A DNA stretch of 23,547 bases, taken from positions 1 to 23,547 of the forward strand of contig CALKLQ010000001.1 of NCBI GenBank assembly GCA_937992055.1, read 5' to 3'. The notes beneath the pieces were generated by a model that worked only from the letters and a program-made list of their open reading frames with translations, was not told where the DNA came from and made no database searches. The stretch comes from an uncultured Clostridia bacterium (lineage in GTDB: Bacteria; Bacillota; Clostridia; Christensenellales; UBA1242). The position numbers were made by a program, and so were the translations under genes. Of the stretch, positions 1 through 7,678 are shown one piece after another. Position 1 is the first letter of the stretch. Every line of letters starts with the position of its first letter.

Positions 1-132
1 AAAAGGGACTTTTTAATGGTTTTTATGGAAAGAAAAAAGGTCTACTATTTTTGCAATTATTGACTTAAATAAGTGAGTTTAAATTAAAATGGACCACTAA
101 TTTTTAAAATTTAGATACAAATTTTTGAAATA

Positions 133-199
133 TATGTTATAATGGCTTTGTTAATATATAAAAAGAGACCATCTAATGCAAAAGTAGGCGGTCTTTTTC
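133..199 (+). promoter_or_regulatory. Extended -10 promoter followed at once by a terminator-like hairpin (possible attenuator)
   Basis: An extended -10 box TATGTTATAATG lies at 133-144 and has no obvious -35. About 25 nt after its expected start site there is a hairpin with AGACC at 166-170 and GGTCT at 190-194, followed by TTTTT. The transcript would be only about 50 nt unless polymerase reads through toward the integrase at 332. This could be a small RNA or a leader attenuator. The rest of 1-331 shows no gene that I can support. Confidence 0.4.
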
Positions 200-331
200 T
201 ATGGTTATAAAAAATAATTTTAAGAAATTTTCAAAATATGAATTTACTCCCTTAATTTTTTAACTTTAGATGTCCTTATAAAGATAGAAGGGCAACCTTT
301 ACAAGTTAAAATATACGAGGAGGAATTTTAT

Positions 332-1267
332 ATGAAACTTAAAGAATGGCTAAGTGTATGGCTAGAAAAATACACGAAACACACTGTAAAACTGCGAACC
401 TATGATAGATACAAATACATCATAGAAAAGCACATCAATCCTAAACTTGGAGATTATGATTTAGATGACCTAAATGGAGAGATTTTTCAAGACTTTGTTT
501 TGAGTGAACTTGAAAACGGAAACTTGAACACAAACGGAAAACTTGCTAACAACTCGGTTATTGGAATTGTGAATGTTTTGAAAGGTAGTATGGCACTTGC
601 TAAATCATTGGATAAAGTGCAAAGAGATGAAATAAAGAAAATAAAGTTGCCAAGTCCAACTGAGAAACCGGTCACTGCTTTTGAAAAACACGAGCAAGAA
701 AAGATTGAAAGATATTGCCTTGCTTCAAACAAAAGTAATTACATTGGAATTGTAATTTGCCTTTATACTGGAATTAGACTTGGAGAGTTACTTGCACTCA
801 CTTGGGAAGATATAGATTTTCAAACTGGAATTATGAGCATTACAAAAACTAGTTATAGAATTAAAGAGAATGGTGTGCCCAGAATTGTGATAGATAATCC
901 TAAAACAAAAAATTCAAGCAGAGTTATCCCACTTCCAAAAGCATTATTGGATATTTTGAAAAAAATTAAGAAAACATCTAATTCAAAATATGTTATATCA
1001 ACTCGCACTGGTGGAATTGCTGGAACAAGGGCATATCAAAGAACTTATGAAAGAATTTTAAGCAAAATTGGAGTTAGTTATAAAAACTTTCACTCACTTC
1101 GTCATACTTTCGCAACTCGTGCTATTGAAATGGGAATGGACGTTAAAACTCTATCCGAAATTCTTGGACATAAAAACCCAGTTGTAACTCTTACAAGATA
1201 TACCCACTCAATGATGTCTTACAAAACAGATATGATGAACAAAATGGGCAAAATGCTTGCTGTCTAG
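332..1267 (+). CDS. Tyrosine recombinase/integrase without an arm-binding domain (extra integrase of E1)
   Basis: This is a 311-residue tyrosine recombinase that cuts and rejoins DNA through a covalent phosphotyrosine. The catalytic set is visible: Arg149 in TGIRLGEL, Lys191 in NPKTKNSSR, His254 and Arg257 in FHSLRHTF, His280 in ILGHKN and Tyr290 in TRYTH. The N-terminal part (about 1-100) looks like a helical core-binding domain (KEWLSVWLEKY). It lacks the N-terminal AP2-like arm-binding domain found in the two larger integrases of this window, so it probably recognises simple sites without arm repeats. The start has a strong GAGGAGG ribosome site at about 319-325. No excisionase accompanies it. 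It may belong to a small element inserted into E1, or serve another recombination event such as dimer resolution or inversion. Family is sure, role unknown. Confidence 0.85.
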   Translation: MKLKEWLSVWLEKYTKHTVKLRTYDRYKYIIEKHINPKLGDYDLDDLNGEIFQDFVLSELENGNLNTNGKLANNSVIGIVNVLKGSMALAKSLDKVQRDEIKKIKLPSPTEKPVTAFEKHEQEKIERYCLASNKSNYIGIVICLYTGIRLGELLALTWEDIDFQTGIMSITKTSYRIKENGVPRIVIDNPKTKNSSRVIPLPKALLDILKKIKKTSNSKYVISTRTGGIAGTRAYQRTYERILSKIGVSYKNFHSLRHTFATRAIEMGMDVKTLSEILGHKNPVVTLTRYTHSMMSYKTDMMNKMGKMLAV

Positions 1268-1382
1268 TTTTGTCGAATGTGATAAATTACTAAAATTATA
1301 TGTTAAAATGATAAAAATGAAAATTTGGAATCCCTAATTTTTCCTTTCAGCTACCTTGGGCTAAAAATAGGACACATAAACC

Positions 1383-1411
1383 TTGCACAAATCAAACATT
1401 TGTTCTAAAAT
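1383..1411 (+). promoter_or_regulatory. Promoter of the E1 sigma-like gene with a LexA-like box in its spacer
   Basis: A -35 box TTGCAC (1383-1388) and a -10 box TAAAAT (1406-1411) are separated by exactly 17 nt. The segment CAAACATTTGTTCT (1393-1406) lies within the spacer and touches the -10. It matches 8 of the 10 fixed positions of the Gram-positive LexA/DinR consensus CGAAC-N4-GTTCG. A repressor bound there would block the promoter, so SOS induction of the following gene is a reasonable inference. Confidence 0.5.
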
Positions 1412-1440
1412 ATATAAAAGAATGAAGGAGCGAATTTTGA

Positions 1441-2229
1441 TTGAGAGTTATTGAGTATTTTGACAGAATCCATAGACAAAAGATTGAGCTTGAAGTAACC
1501 GATGAAGTTGCTTTGTTTTTGCAGTCTAGTTCTAAAAAATGGCAAAGAAGTCATAATGAATATAACTATCGCACAATTTCTCTTGATACCGTGGTTTATT
1601 CTGGAGAAAGTGAAGATGTTACACTAGAAGAAACTATCCCTGCACCTGAAGAAGATGAAGTTATGAATTGTAAGACTTGCAAACAAAAACTAAAGTTTTA
1701 CAACATTGTTTGGAAAGTGGTTAACAATCTAGATAAGGATAAATATGACTTAGTTTGGGACTTTTTTGTTTTTGGAAAATCTCAAAAGCAACTTGCTTGC
1801 GAAAAAGGAATAACTGAAAGTGCATTATCTCAATTATTAAGCACCATTCGAGATGATTTGGTTTATCACTTTAATTGTGATAAAGAATTTACGCAAACGG
1901 ATTATTATAAAGAGTATTTCAAAAGAGAAATGCAAGATGTAAAGAGAATTGCACAATCTCTGACACCAGAAGAAATCGGTGGATACATAATGAATGGAGT
2001 TTTAGGACTTGCAAAATTGGCAACTCAAGTTTTCAAAAAATCCACAATTCTAAATAAAGATATTGAATATAAAGATAAATTTTCAAAAGCAAATAGAGTT
2101 GTAAAACAGACTATTGAACAACTAAATCCTGACAACGACAATACTAAAACATTCAAAATTCCAGATAACTTAATCAACAAAGAAAATATAGAAAGTATAA
2201 TTAAAAACATAGATAAATTTTTTAAATAG
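1441..2229 (+). CDS. Sigma-70 region-4-like regulatory protein of E1
   Basis: This 262-residue protein opens with MRVIEYFDRIH, an opening that I associate with sigma-like proteins of clostridial conjugative elements. A helix-turn-helix of sigma region-4 type lies at about 113-138 (KSQKQLACEKGITESALSQL). A CKTC pair (Cys77, Cys80) precedes it. The helical C-terminal part is not recognised. It is probably a transcription factor controlling element genes. The start codon is TTG at 1441 behind AAGGAG at 1425-1430. A nearer ATG is absent and the N-terminal family motif is kept. Its promoter carries a LexA-like box. Element 2 has a counterpart at 13113-13862 sharing the HTH and the motif NxEFTQ...WYKF/YYKEYFKRE. 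It lacks a visible sigma region 2, so it may act as an accessory factor rather than a full sigma. Confidence 0.6.
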   Translation: MRVIEYFDRIHRQKIELEVTDEVALFLQSSSKKWQRSHNEYNYRTISLDTVVYSGESEDVTLEETIPAPEEDEVMNCKTCKQKLKFYNIVWKVVNNLDKDKYDLVWDFFVFGKSQKQLACEKGITESALSQLLSTIRDDLVYHFNCDKEFTQTDYYKEYFKREMQDVKRIAQSLTPEEIGGYIMNGVLGLAKLATQVFKKSTILNKDIEYKDKFSKANRVVKQTIEQLNPDNDNTKTFKIPDNLINKENIESIIKNIDKFFK

Positions 2230-2262
2230 AAAAACAGCTTTTAACTTGGGCTGTTTTTTTGT
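2228..2262 (+). terminator. Terminator after the E1 sigma-like gene
   Basis: The hairpin AAACAGC/GCTGTTT has an 11-nt loop and ends in a run of T. It starts directly at the stop codon of the sigma-like gene, separating it from the mobilization operon. Confidence 0.75.
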
Positions 2263-2293
2263 TGCCCTTTAAATTTAAAAACTAGGAGAATTT

Positions 2294-2521
2294 ATGCAAA
2301 TATTAAACAATGAAACAATGCTACGAATAAGAGATAAGAACTTACTGGACAAATTGCAGAAAATGTTTAACGAGTCCAACTTTACATCTTACAATGCTTT
2401 TCTAAATTATCTTTTAAAGCAAGTCGTATTTAGAGAAAATAAAGAAGATGAAATTATTGAAAAGTTAGAAGCACTAGAAGACAAAACCAACGCCATCTAT
2501 GAAAAGGTAAAAAAAGTATGA
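2294..2521 (+). CDS. Small ribbon-helix-helix-like mobilization accessory protein (E1)
   Basis: This 75-residue protein sits directly before the relaxase, and its stop overlaps the relaxase start as ATGA (2518-2521), so the two are translationally coupled. Residues 5-48 have the beta-helix-helix look of a small DNA-binding protein (ETMLRIRDKNLLDKLQKMF, then a second helix), followed by a charged coiled-coil tail. Position and size suggest a relaxosome accessory factor that binds oriT and may repress its own operon. The ribosome site is TAGGAG at 2283-2288. In element 2 the gene in this place is twice as long and shows no clear sequence similarity. Function is inferred from context. Confidence 0.55.
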   Translation: MQILNNETMLRIRDKNLLDKLQKMFNESNFTSYNAFLNYLLKQVVFRENKEDEIIEKLEALEDKTNAIYEKVKKV

Positions 2522-3714
2522 CAGTTAAAGACAATGTTGTATTTAAGTGTTTTTACTATAAGCCAAAAGAAAAATATAGTGCAAAAACACAAGCAGATAA
2601 AATTAAAAAACGAGATTTTTTGAGTTGCAATTCTTCATATAACTATGTGAGTTATGTCGACACTGGTGCAAGCAACAAATTGCCAAAAGATTACACCGAA
2701 TATGTGAGCAATGACGAAAAATCCTGTGGTACATTTAACCAAGATGGACTTCTCAATGACAAGCAAAAGAAAGAACTGAAAGAGATGTTAAGAACAACAC
2801 AAAGTTGTATTTGGGATTGCGTTATATCTTTTAGAGAAGATTTTGGCGAAAAGTATTGTAGGGACTATGAACAAGCGTATGAGTTTGTAAAATCTGAATT
2901 GCCAAAATTTTTTACTCGTGCTGGGCTAGATAAAAATAATATTATATGGTATGCAGGTTTGCATGAAAATACAGATAATAGACATATTCATATTTCTTTC
3001 TTTGAAAAAGAACCCGAGTATTTTAAAAATGGTGGAAAGATAAGTTATCACAATGGCACAATTCCAAAGCAAATTTTGATAGATAGCAAGCGAGTTTTTG
3101 AACAAAAACTAACCAATGCAACCGCTGAAATTGTTAAAGCAAGAAAAGATTTATATGATAAATACAACTACAAATTAAGCCCGTTTGAACTAACCAAAAA
3201 AGCAAAGAAAATGCTTTTAGGATTATATGAAATGTTACCTACTTCTGGCAGACTTTCATACGATAGTGAGAATATGAAACCATTTCAAAAAGAGATTGAT
3301 AAAATAACAGATTTTTTGCTTTGTGGAAATGCAAGAACATATAAAAGTTATATTGATTTTCAAGACAAATTAAACAGCCTTTACGAATGGCAAAATGAAA
3401 GAGATTATGCGTCTTCAAATAAGTATAAAGAAGATATGTTTAGACGACTTGGAAACAAAAATATACAAACCGCATTGGAAATTGGGAAACTGCGTGACAA
3501 GACTTTAAATCAAGAGATTTTTAATTCAAGGCAAAGGTATTTTGAAAAGAAAATTAGAGCAAAACAGCTTGATTATTTGCTAGATTGTTTAGCATATTAT
3601 GCGAAACTTGAAGAACAGCAAATTCAGGATTTTAAAGCATATTTTGAGCACCTAGAATATATGCGAAAGAAAACCGAATATGAAAATTTTAGACATACCG
3701 ATTACGAAATGTGA
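2518..3714 (+). CDS. MobL-type relaxase (E1)
   Basis: This 398-residue protein is probably the relaxase that nicks oriT and leads the transferred strand into a recipient. The HUH metal-binding motif is clear: His149 in LHENTDNRH, then His156 and His158 (RHIHISFFEKEP). This block, with the upstream WDCVISFREDFG and the N-terminal YNYVSYVDTG, fits the MobL relaxases of Bacillota as I remember that family. The catalytic tyrosine is probably one of Tyr43/Tyr46 (inference). The C-terminal half is helical and not recognised. It is coupled to the preceding small gene by an ATGA overlap. Its homologue in element 2 (14864-16063) keeps the whole core but differs widely in the C-terminal half. No coupling protein is encoded in the window, so mobilization would need a helper. 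Confidence 0.75.
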   Translation: MTVKDNVVFKCFYYKPKEKYSAKTQADKIKKRDFLSCNSSYNYVSYVDTGASNKLPKDYTEYVSNDEKSCGTFNQDGLLNDKQKKELKEMLRTTQSCIWDCVISFREDFGEKYCRDYEQAYEFVKSELPKFFTRAGLDKNNIIWYAGLHENTDNRHIHISFFEKEPEYFKNGGKISYHNGTIPKQILIDSKRVFEQKLTNATAEIVKARKDLYDKYNYKLSPFELTKKAKKMLLGLYEMLPTSGRLSYDSENMKPFQKEIDKITDFLLCGNARTYKSYIDFQDKLNSLYEWQNERDYASSNKYKEDMFRRLGNKNIQTALEIGKLRDKTLNQEIFNSRQRYFEKKIRAKQLDYLLDCLAYYAKLEEQQIQDFKAYFEHLEYMRKKTEYENFRHTDYEM

Positions 3715-3751
3715 TGAGTCAGATATAGTGAATTTTATATACAGGATAAAC

Positions 3752-3842
3752 GGAGAAACATTTGAGCTTAGCAAATACACCTAAAAGCCTTGTATTTACA
3801 AGACTTTTTTAGTGTTACATTTGCTGACTCAAACCATTCTCC
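3752..3842 (+). other. Large nested hairpin between relaxase and xis (E1)
   Basis: The paired segments from outside in are GGAGAA/TTCTCC (3752-3757, 3837-3842), TTTGAG/CTCAAA (3761-3766, 3828-3833), AGCAAAT/ATTTGCT (3770-3776, 3819-3825), ACAC/GTGT (3777-3780, 3812-3815), TAAAA/TTTTA, and an apical hairpin CTTGT/ACAAG (3789-3793, 3798-3802). An alternative partner for 3826-3833 is TGAGTCAG at 3715-3722, directly after the relaxase stop. Element 2 has a hairpin of the same design at 16102-16188. It may be oriT-related DNA or a structured RNA controlling xis-int. Confidence 0.65.
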
Positions 3843-3850
3843 TATTTTTA

Positions 3851-3880
3851 CGAGAAGTGGGATACCCACTTTCGTTTTTT
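3851..3880 (+). terminator. Terminator with GGGATACCC apex (E1)
   Basis: The stem AAGTGGG/CCCACTT (3855-3861, 3865-3871) has the 3-nt loop ATA, outer CGA/TCG pairs, and is followed by TTTTTT. It ends the mobilization operon ahead of xis. The same GGGATACCC apex with a different lower stem occurs in element 2 at 16203-16219. Confidence 0.65.
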
Positions 3881-3926
3881 ATATATAGAAATATTAAATT
3901 TAGTTTAGAAAGGAGTGAAAAAAATT

Positions 3927-4089
3927 AACTATGAAAGGACAATTAAACTATGAATTTAAACAATACAAATCTAAATTTAAACAATTTAATACAATCGGAA
4001 GTTGACCGTATTTCAACTAAATATAATAAGGATTTTTTGGATTGCGAAGACCTAATAAAAATTACTGGACTTGGCAGAGATAATGTTAG
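3927..4089 (+). repeat. 163-bp perfect direct repeat, copy 1
   Basis: This segment is identical base for base to 16333-16495. It spans the leader, a 24-codon overlapping reading frame and the first 47 codons of xis. Both flanks diverge abruptly. Confidence 0.95.
3931..4005 (+). CDS. Possible 24-codon leader peptide overlapping xis
   Basis: An ATG at 3931 opens a 24-codon frame (MKGQLNYEFKQYKSKF...) that ends at TGA 4003-4005, out of frame with xis, which starts inside it at 3950. An AAGGAG lies upstream at about 3910-3915. The frame is kept in element 2, but only because the DNA there is identical, so this is not independent evidence. Translation of it could modulate ribosome access to the xis start. 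Confidence 0.25.
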   Translation: MKGQLNYEFKQYKSKFKQFNTIGS

Positions 4090-4213
4090 AAATCTTCTTC
4101 GTAGCAAATCTTTTCCAACAACCAAAGTTGGCAAGCGTCAAGTTGTGAGTGTGCTAAACTTTGTTACTTGGCTCACTTTAAACAATGTTCAAAGCGAGGT
4201 GCAAAATGGCTAA
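3950..4213 (+). CDS. xis: Excisionase-type HTH protein (E1)
   Basis: This 87-residue DNA-binding protein probably directs the neighbouring integrase toward excision by bending attachment-site DNA. It has an excisionase/MerR-like winged-helix pattern: DLIKITGLGRDNVRNLLRS (about 28-46), then a basic wing PTTKVGKRQVVSV and a final helix. Its last 8 bases overlap the start of int in ATGGCTAA, a coupled xis-int arrangement. The protein differs from its element 2 homologue at only two residues near the C terminus. The DNA is identical up to codon 47, then differs at many synonymous sites. This shows a recombination edge and strong protein conservation. The gene name follows the family role. Confidence 0.75.
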   Translation: MNLNNTNLNLNNLIQSEVDRISTKYNKDFLDCEDLIKITGLGRDNVRNLLRSKSFPTTKVGKRQVVSVLNFVTWLTLNNVQSEVQNG

Positions 4214-5597
4214 AAAAATACAACACAGAATAAGACGAAGCAATAACGAAGGAAGTATCTTCCAGAGAAAAAGTGATGGTAAATGGGTTGGCAGTATAAC
4301 TGTTGGACACGATGAAAAAGGCCAACAAAAAAAGAAAACTGTTTATGGTAATAGTCAAGCAGAAGTTGCTAAGAAACTTATGGACATAAGTGGCAGAATG
4401 AAAAGTTATGCCTACGAAACACTTGAAAAACATACTTTTGGCGAATTAATGAACGAGTGGCTTATGGTGTTTAAAAAATCAGCAGTAACACCCCGAACTT
4501 TTGAAGGAATTATTCGTAATTTTAAATTACATATAGAGCCACAAATTGGAAATATGAAAGTTTATGAAGTTGATACATTTATTGTTCAAAAGGTTCTCAA
4601 CAACCTAATTGACCAAGATTACAGCGTAAACACAATCAAGAAAAACAAACATTTGATTTCACAATTTTTTGAATATGCGATAGACAATAAATGGGTTTTG
4701 CAAAATCCAACAAACCGGGTTCAAGTTAGAGCGAAAGACAAAGCACAAAGCAAGAAAGAAAAATATAAAGCCTTGCCACCAGAAGTGAGAATTAAATTTT
4801 TGGAAGCGTTAAATAGAGATGAAGCAAACTTTATTAAACCGCTTTGTATTTGCTTGATGTTTTCTGGGCTTCGTATTGGCGAAGCCCTTGCTATAACTTG
4901 GGGAAATGTGGATTTTGAAAACAAAACACTAAAAGTTGAACAAGCAATAACACAAGAGCCAAAGTTTGATAGCAACGGCAAAGTTAAAAGCCGAACAACT
5001 ATTATAGGAACCACAAAAACCACTTGTAGTGTCAGAGAAATACCGATTGCTGATATTGTTGTGCAAACGCTTCAAGATTGGCGAGAAAAACAAATTTTAA
5101 GAGAGAAAAACAATAAAAATGTTACAGGCGATTTGACATCAAGAAACGCCTTTATTTTCGCTAACGACGACGGAACAATTAGAACTTATTCAGGCACAAA
5201 ACAAATTTTTGAAAGATTTAAGAAAAGAAATGATTTGAAAAAATTTCATATCGGTTTTCACGGACTTCGCCATACATTTTCAAATATGTTGTTTGAAATG
5301 AATGAAAACCCAAAAGTAATTCAACAACTTTTAGGTCACCGTGATGTAAAAACAACAATCACTGTCTACAACAGTGTTGATAGCGAATATGTTAGACAAA
5401 CAACCGAAAAGTTTAATGAAAAAGTCCGAGAAGACCAAATGCTATTAGATAAAAACTTGCGAAACGAAGTGATTGAAGAACGCAAAGACAAACTTGTTAA
5501 AGATATGACCGATGACGAATTTGATGATATGCTTGAACAACTTATGCGAGAACGCAAAGAAAGAAGGCGCAAAAAAGAAAGTGATATGGAGATGTAA
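4206..5597 (+). CDS. int: Tyrosine integrase with AP2-like arm-binding domain (E1)
   Basis: This is a 463-residue integrase of Tn916-like architecture. An N-terminal AP2-like three-stranded arm-binding domain (NEGSIFQR to KTVYGNSQAEV, about 14-56) is followed by a core-binding SAM-like domain (about 75-170) and a catalytic domain with Arg223, Lys271, His352, Arg355, His378 and Tyr388. A charged C-terminal tail follows. I set the start at ATG 4206, overlapping the xis stop with GAGGTG before it, because this matches the element 2 integrase. An upstream in-frame ATG at 4185 would add seven residues that the homologue lacks. It probably recombines a core in the tRNA-Thr anticodon loop and binds the GTAGGTACAT arms at the element ends. 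The gene lies mid-element, far from the attachment site. Confidence 0.9.
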   Translation: MAKKIQHRIRRSNNEGSIFQRKSDGKWVGSITVGHDEKGQQKKKTVYGNSQAEVAKKLMDISGRMKSYAYETLEKHTFGELMNEWLMVFKKSAVTPRTFEGIIRNFKLHIEPQIGNMKVYEVDTFIVQKVLNNLIDQDYSVNTIKKNKHLISQFFEYAIDNKWVLQNPTNRVQVRAKDKAQSKKEKYKALPPEVRIKFLEALNRDEANFIKPLCICLMFSGLRIGEALAITWGNVDFENKTLKVEQAITQEPKFDSNGKVKSRTTIIGTTKTTCSVREIPIADIVVQTLQDWREKQILREKNNKNVTGDLTSRNAFIFANDDGTIRTYSGTKQIFERFKKRNDLKKFHIGFHGLRHTFSNMLFEMNENPKVIQQLLGHRDVKTTITVYNSVDSEYVRQTTEKFNEKVREDQMLLDKNLRNEVIEERKDKLVKDMTDDEFDDMLEQLMRERKERRRKKESDMEM

Positions 5598-5636
5598 AGC
5601 ACGAATTTTGTCGAAAATATGGAAAATTTCTCTTTA

Positions 5637-5661
5637 TATGTTATAATGTGCATATAAGGAG
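5637..5661 (+). promoter_or_regulatory. Extended -10 promoter and ribosome site of gajA
   Basis: TATGTTATAATG (5637-5648) is an extended -10 box with no convincing -35. AAGGAG at 5656-5661 places the start at ATG 5669 with 7-nt spacing, so the Gabija operon has its own promoter behind int. Confidence 0.55.
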
Positions 5662-5668
5662 AAATTTT

Positions 5669-7678
5669 ATGCATATAAGTAACGTCAAAATTAAAAACTT
5701 CAGAAATTTTAACAATTTGGATGTTGAACTTCAAGAGGGATTAAATGTTATTGTTGGACCTAATAATGTTGGAAAATCAAACTTTATACAATTAATAAAT
5801 TTTTTAAATAATGATCCAAATACTCAGGCTTCAATAGATGATTTTAATAAATATTTCATACATAAAAATATTGATGTCATAAAAAGAGAACCGCCCACAA
5901 TTGAAGTAGAATACACATTTGAGCATAATATTAATTTTAATGAAGAGGATTCTGCGTTCTCAAAACTTTCCAGCATTTTAGTAGTAGATCCAATCTCTGG
6001 GAACATAGAAAATATCTCTGAAAACGAAGCCCATTTAATAGCAAAAACAAGACTTGTTTATTCATACAACTTAAAAGAAAAAGAAACATATTTAACAGAG
6101 ATGTCAAATGTTACCGATTTTAAAAGTTTGTATAATGCTTTAAAAAAACTAGAGCCTCAATTTAGATGGGATTTTTATAATGTTTCAACTGGAGAGATTG
6201 TAGATAGAAAAGTGATTAATGCTATTTTTGAAATAGACGAAATTCCAGCATCAAGGAATATTGAAAGAATTAATGAACATTCACAAAAGTATGTTAATCA
6301 AAAAATAAAAGAGCAAAAAATTGATACATTTGAAATAAAGCAAGATATTACAAATACTATCCAAACAAGATTAGATAGTGTAAAAATGGAAATTGATGGA
6401 GATATTAGCGCTGATCAGTCTCAAATTGGCATAACTAATGGTAAAAATAAGTTTGTTTCAAATTTTATCTTTGATGGAGAATTGTCAAACTTTTTTAAAT
6501 ATGAATTGGAAGATGATAAATTAGGATTCCCATTACCATTAAACTATAATGGGTTGGGCTATAATAATCTTATTTATATGAGAAATTTAATAAAACAAAA
6601 AATAAATGATGATTATAATATTATTTTAATTGAGGAACCTGAAGCACATCTTCATCCAAACATGCAGTATAAATTATTAGCTTATTTGAAAAATTTAAAA
6701 ACACAAATATCTGATAATATAGAAATAAAAAATCAAATTTTTATAACCACACATTCGCCAAATATTACAGCAACATTACCTCCTGAAGAAATTATTATTT
6801 TTTCTATGGATAGATCAAATGATTTACCAACAAATATGGCTGTTGTATTGTCTAAAAATTTTGAATATGAAAAGATAAAATTTCTTTTTAAAAACCCAGA
6901 ACACAATAAAGAGAACCGAATAAATTTGTTGACACAAGCCCAAAATCATATAATTAAATTTTTAGATGTAACCCGCAGTGACGTACTTTTTTCAGAAAAA
7001 CTCATTTTTGTTGAGGGATTAGCTGAAAAATTATTGATTCCAAAATATTTTAAAGAGTTGGTAAAAGAACATGTTTCTATTGTTGAACTTGGAGGTATTA
7101 ATTTTAATCATTTTTTACCACTTGCATTTGGTACTAACAAAAAAATACTATGCATTACAGATAAAGATATTGAAATAATCACGGATGATGGGAACCAGTT
7201 AAAATTAGATATTGATAACTATAAATATGACAATAATAGAATAGATGAATTATTTTTAGATATGGAAAATCAAATTAAAGTAAGCATGCAAAAAAATTAT
7301 GGCTCAACTTTCGAAAAGGAGTTGTTTATAGATAATTATGAAGATAATTTTAATTTGTTAATGTCTTTATCTTTGGAGAGCGATAATTTTCATGAACTAA
7401 TACAACATAAAAGTATAGTCTTTTGGAGTGAAAATATTTCAAAATATATATCTAACGCCAACCAGAAAAAATTTTTAACTGATATAACTAATAAATTTAT
7501 GAAATTATATAACGAAAATGATAATAAAGAATTGATTGAAAAAATATACTTTACTGATTTATTTTATCACTATATTAAAAATCAAAAAGGAAATTTTGCC
7601 CTTAAGTTATTTGATTATGTAGATAAAATTTCTGTTCCCCAATATATAAAGGAAGGTGTTGAATGGTTGAATTCATAA
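5669..7678 (+). CDS. gajA: Gabija GajA: OLD-family ATPase-TOPRIM nuclease
   Basis: This 669-residue protein is probably the nuclease of a Gabija anti-phage system. The N-terminal ABC-type ATPase domain shows Walker A GPNNVGKSN (30-38), Walker B ILIEEPEAHLHP (about 319-330) and TTHSP as the H-loop. The TOPRIM domain follows, with LIFVEGLAEK (about 446-455; catalytic Glu) and CITDKDIE (about 494-501; the DxD pair). The C-terminal extension of about 170 residues is unassigned. The protein is somewhat longer than the well-studied Bacillus GajA (about 580 residues). An in-frame GTG at 5648 was rejected because the ribosome site fits ATG 5669. GajA makes a large complex with GajB and is thought to nick DNA when nucleotides are depleted by phage replication. 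The stop overlaps gajB by 16 nt, indicating one operon. Confidence 0.85.
   Translation: MHISNVKIKNFRNFNNLDVELQEGLNVIVGPNNVGKSNFIQLINFLNNDPNTQASIDDFNKYFIHKNIDVIKREPPTIEVEYTFEHNINFNEEDSAFSKLSSILVVDPISGNIENISENEAHLIAKTRLVYSYNLKEKETYLTEMSNVTDFKSLYNALKKLEPQFRWDFYNVSTGEIVDRKVINAIFEIDEIPASRNIERINEHSQKYVNQKIKEQKIDTFEIKQDITNTIQTRLDSVKMEIDGDISADQSQIGITNGKNKFVSNFIFDGELSNFFKYELEDDKLGFPLPLNYNGLGYNNLIYMRNLIKQKINDDYNIILIEEPEAHLHPNMQYKLLAYLKNLKTQISDNIEIKNQIFITTHSPNITATLPPEEIIIFSMDRSNDLPTNMAVVLSKNFEYEKIKFLFKNPEHNKENRINLLTQAQNHIIKFLDVTRSDVLFSEKLIFVEGLAEKLLIPKYFKELVKEHVSIVELGGINFNHFLPLAFGTNKKILCITDKDIEIITDDGNQLKLDIDNYKYDNNRIDELFLDMENQIKVSMQKNYGSTFEKELFIDNYEDNFNLLMSLSLESDNFHELIQHKSIVFWSENISKYISNANQKKFLTDITNKFMKLYNENDNKELIEKIYFTDLFYHYIKNQKGNFALKLFDYVDKISVPQYIKEGVEWLNS

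Noticed and set aside
5648..5668. GTG start giving gajA seven more residues
   Set aside because: It overlaps the -10 box, and the AAGGAG site fits ATG 5669.
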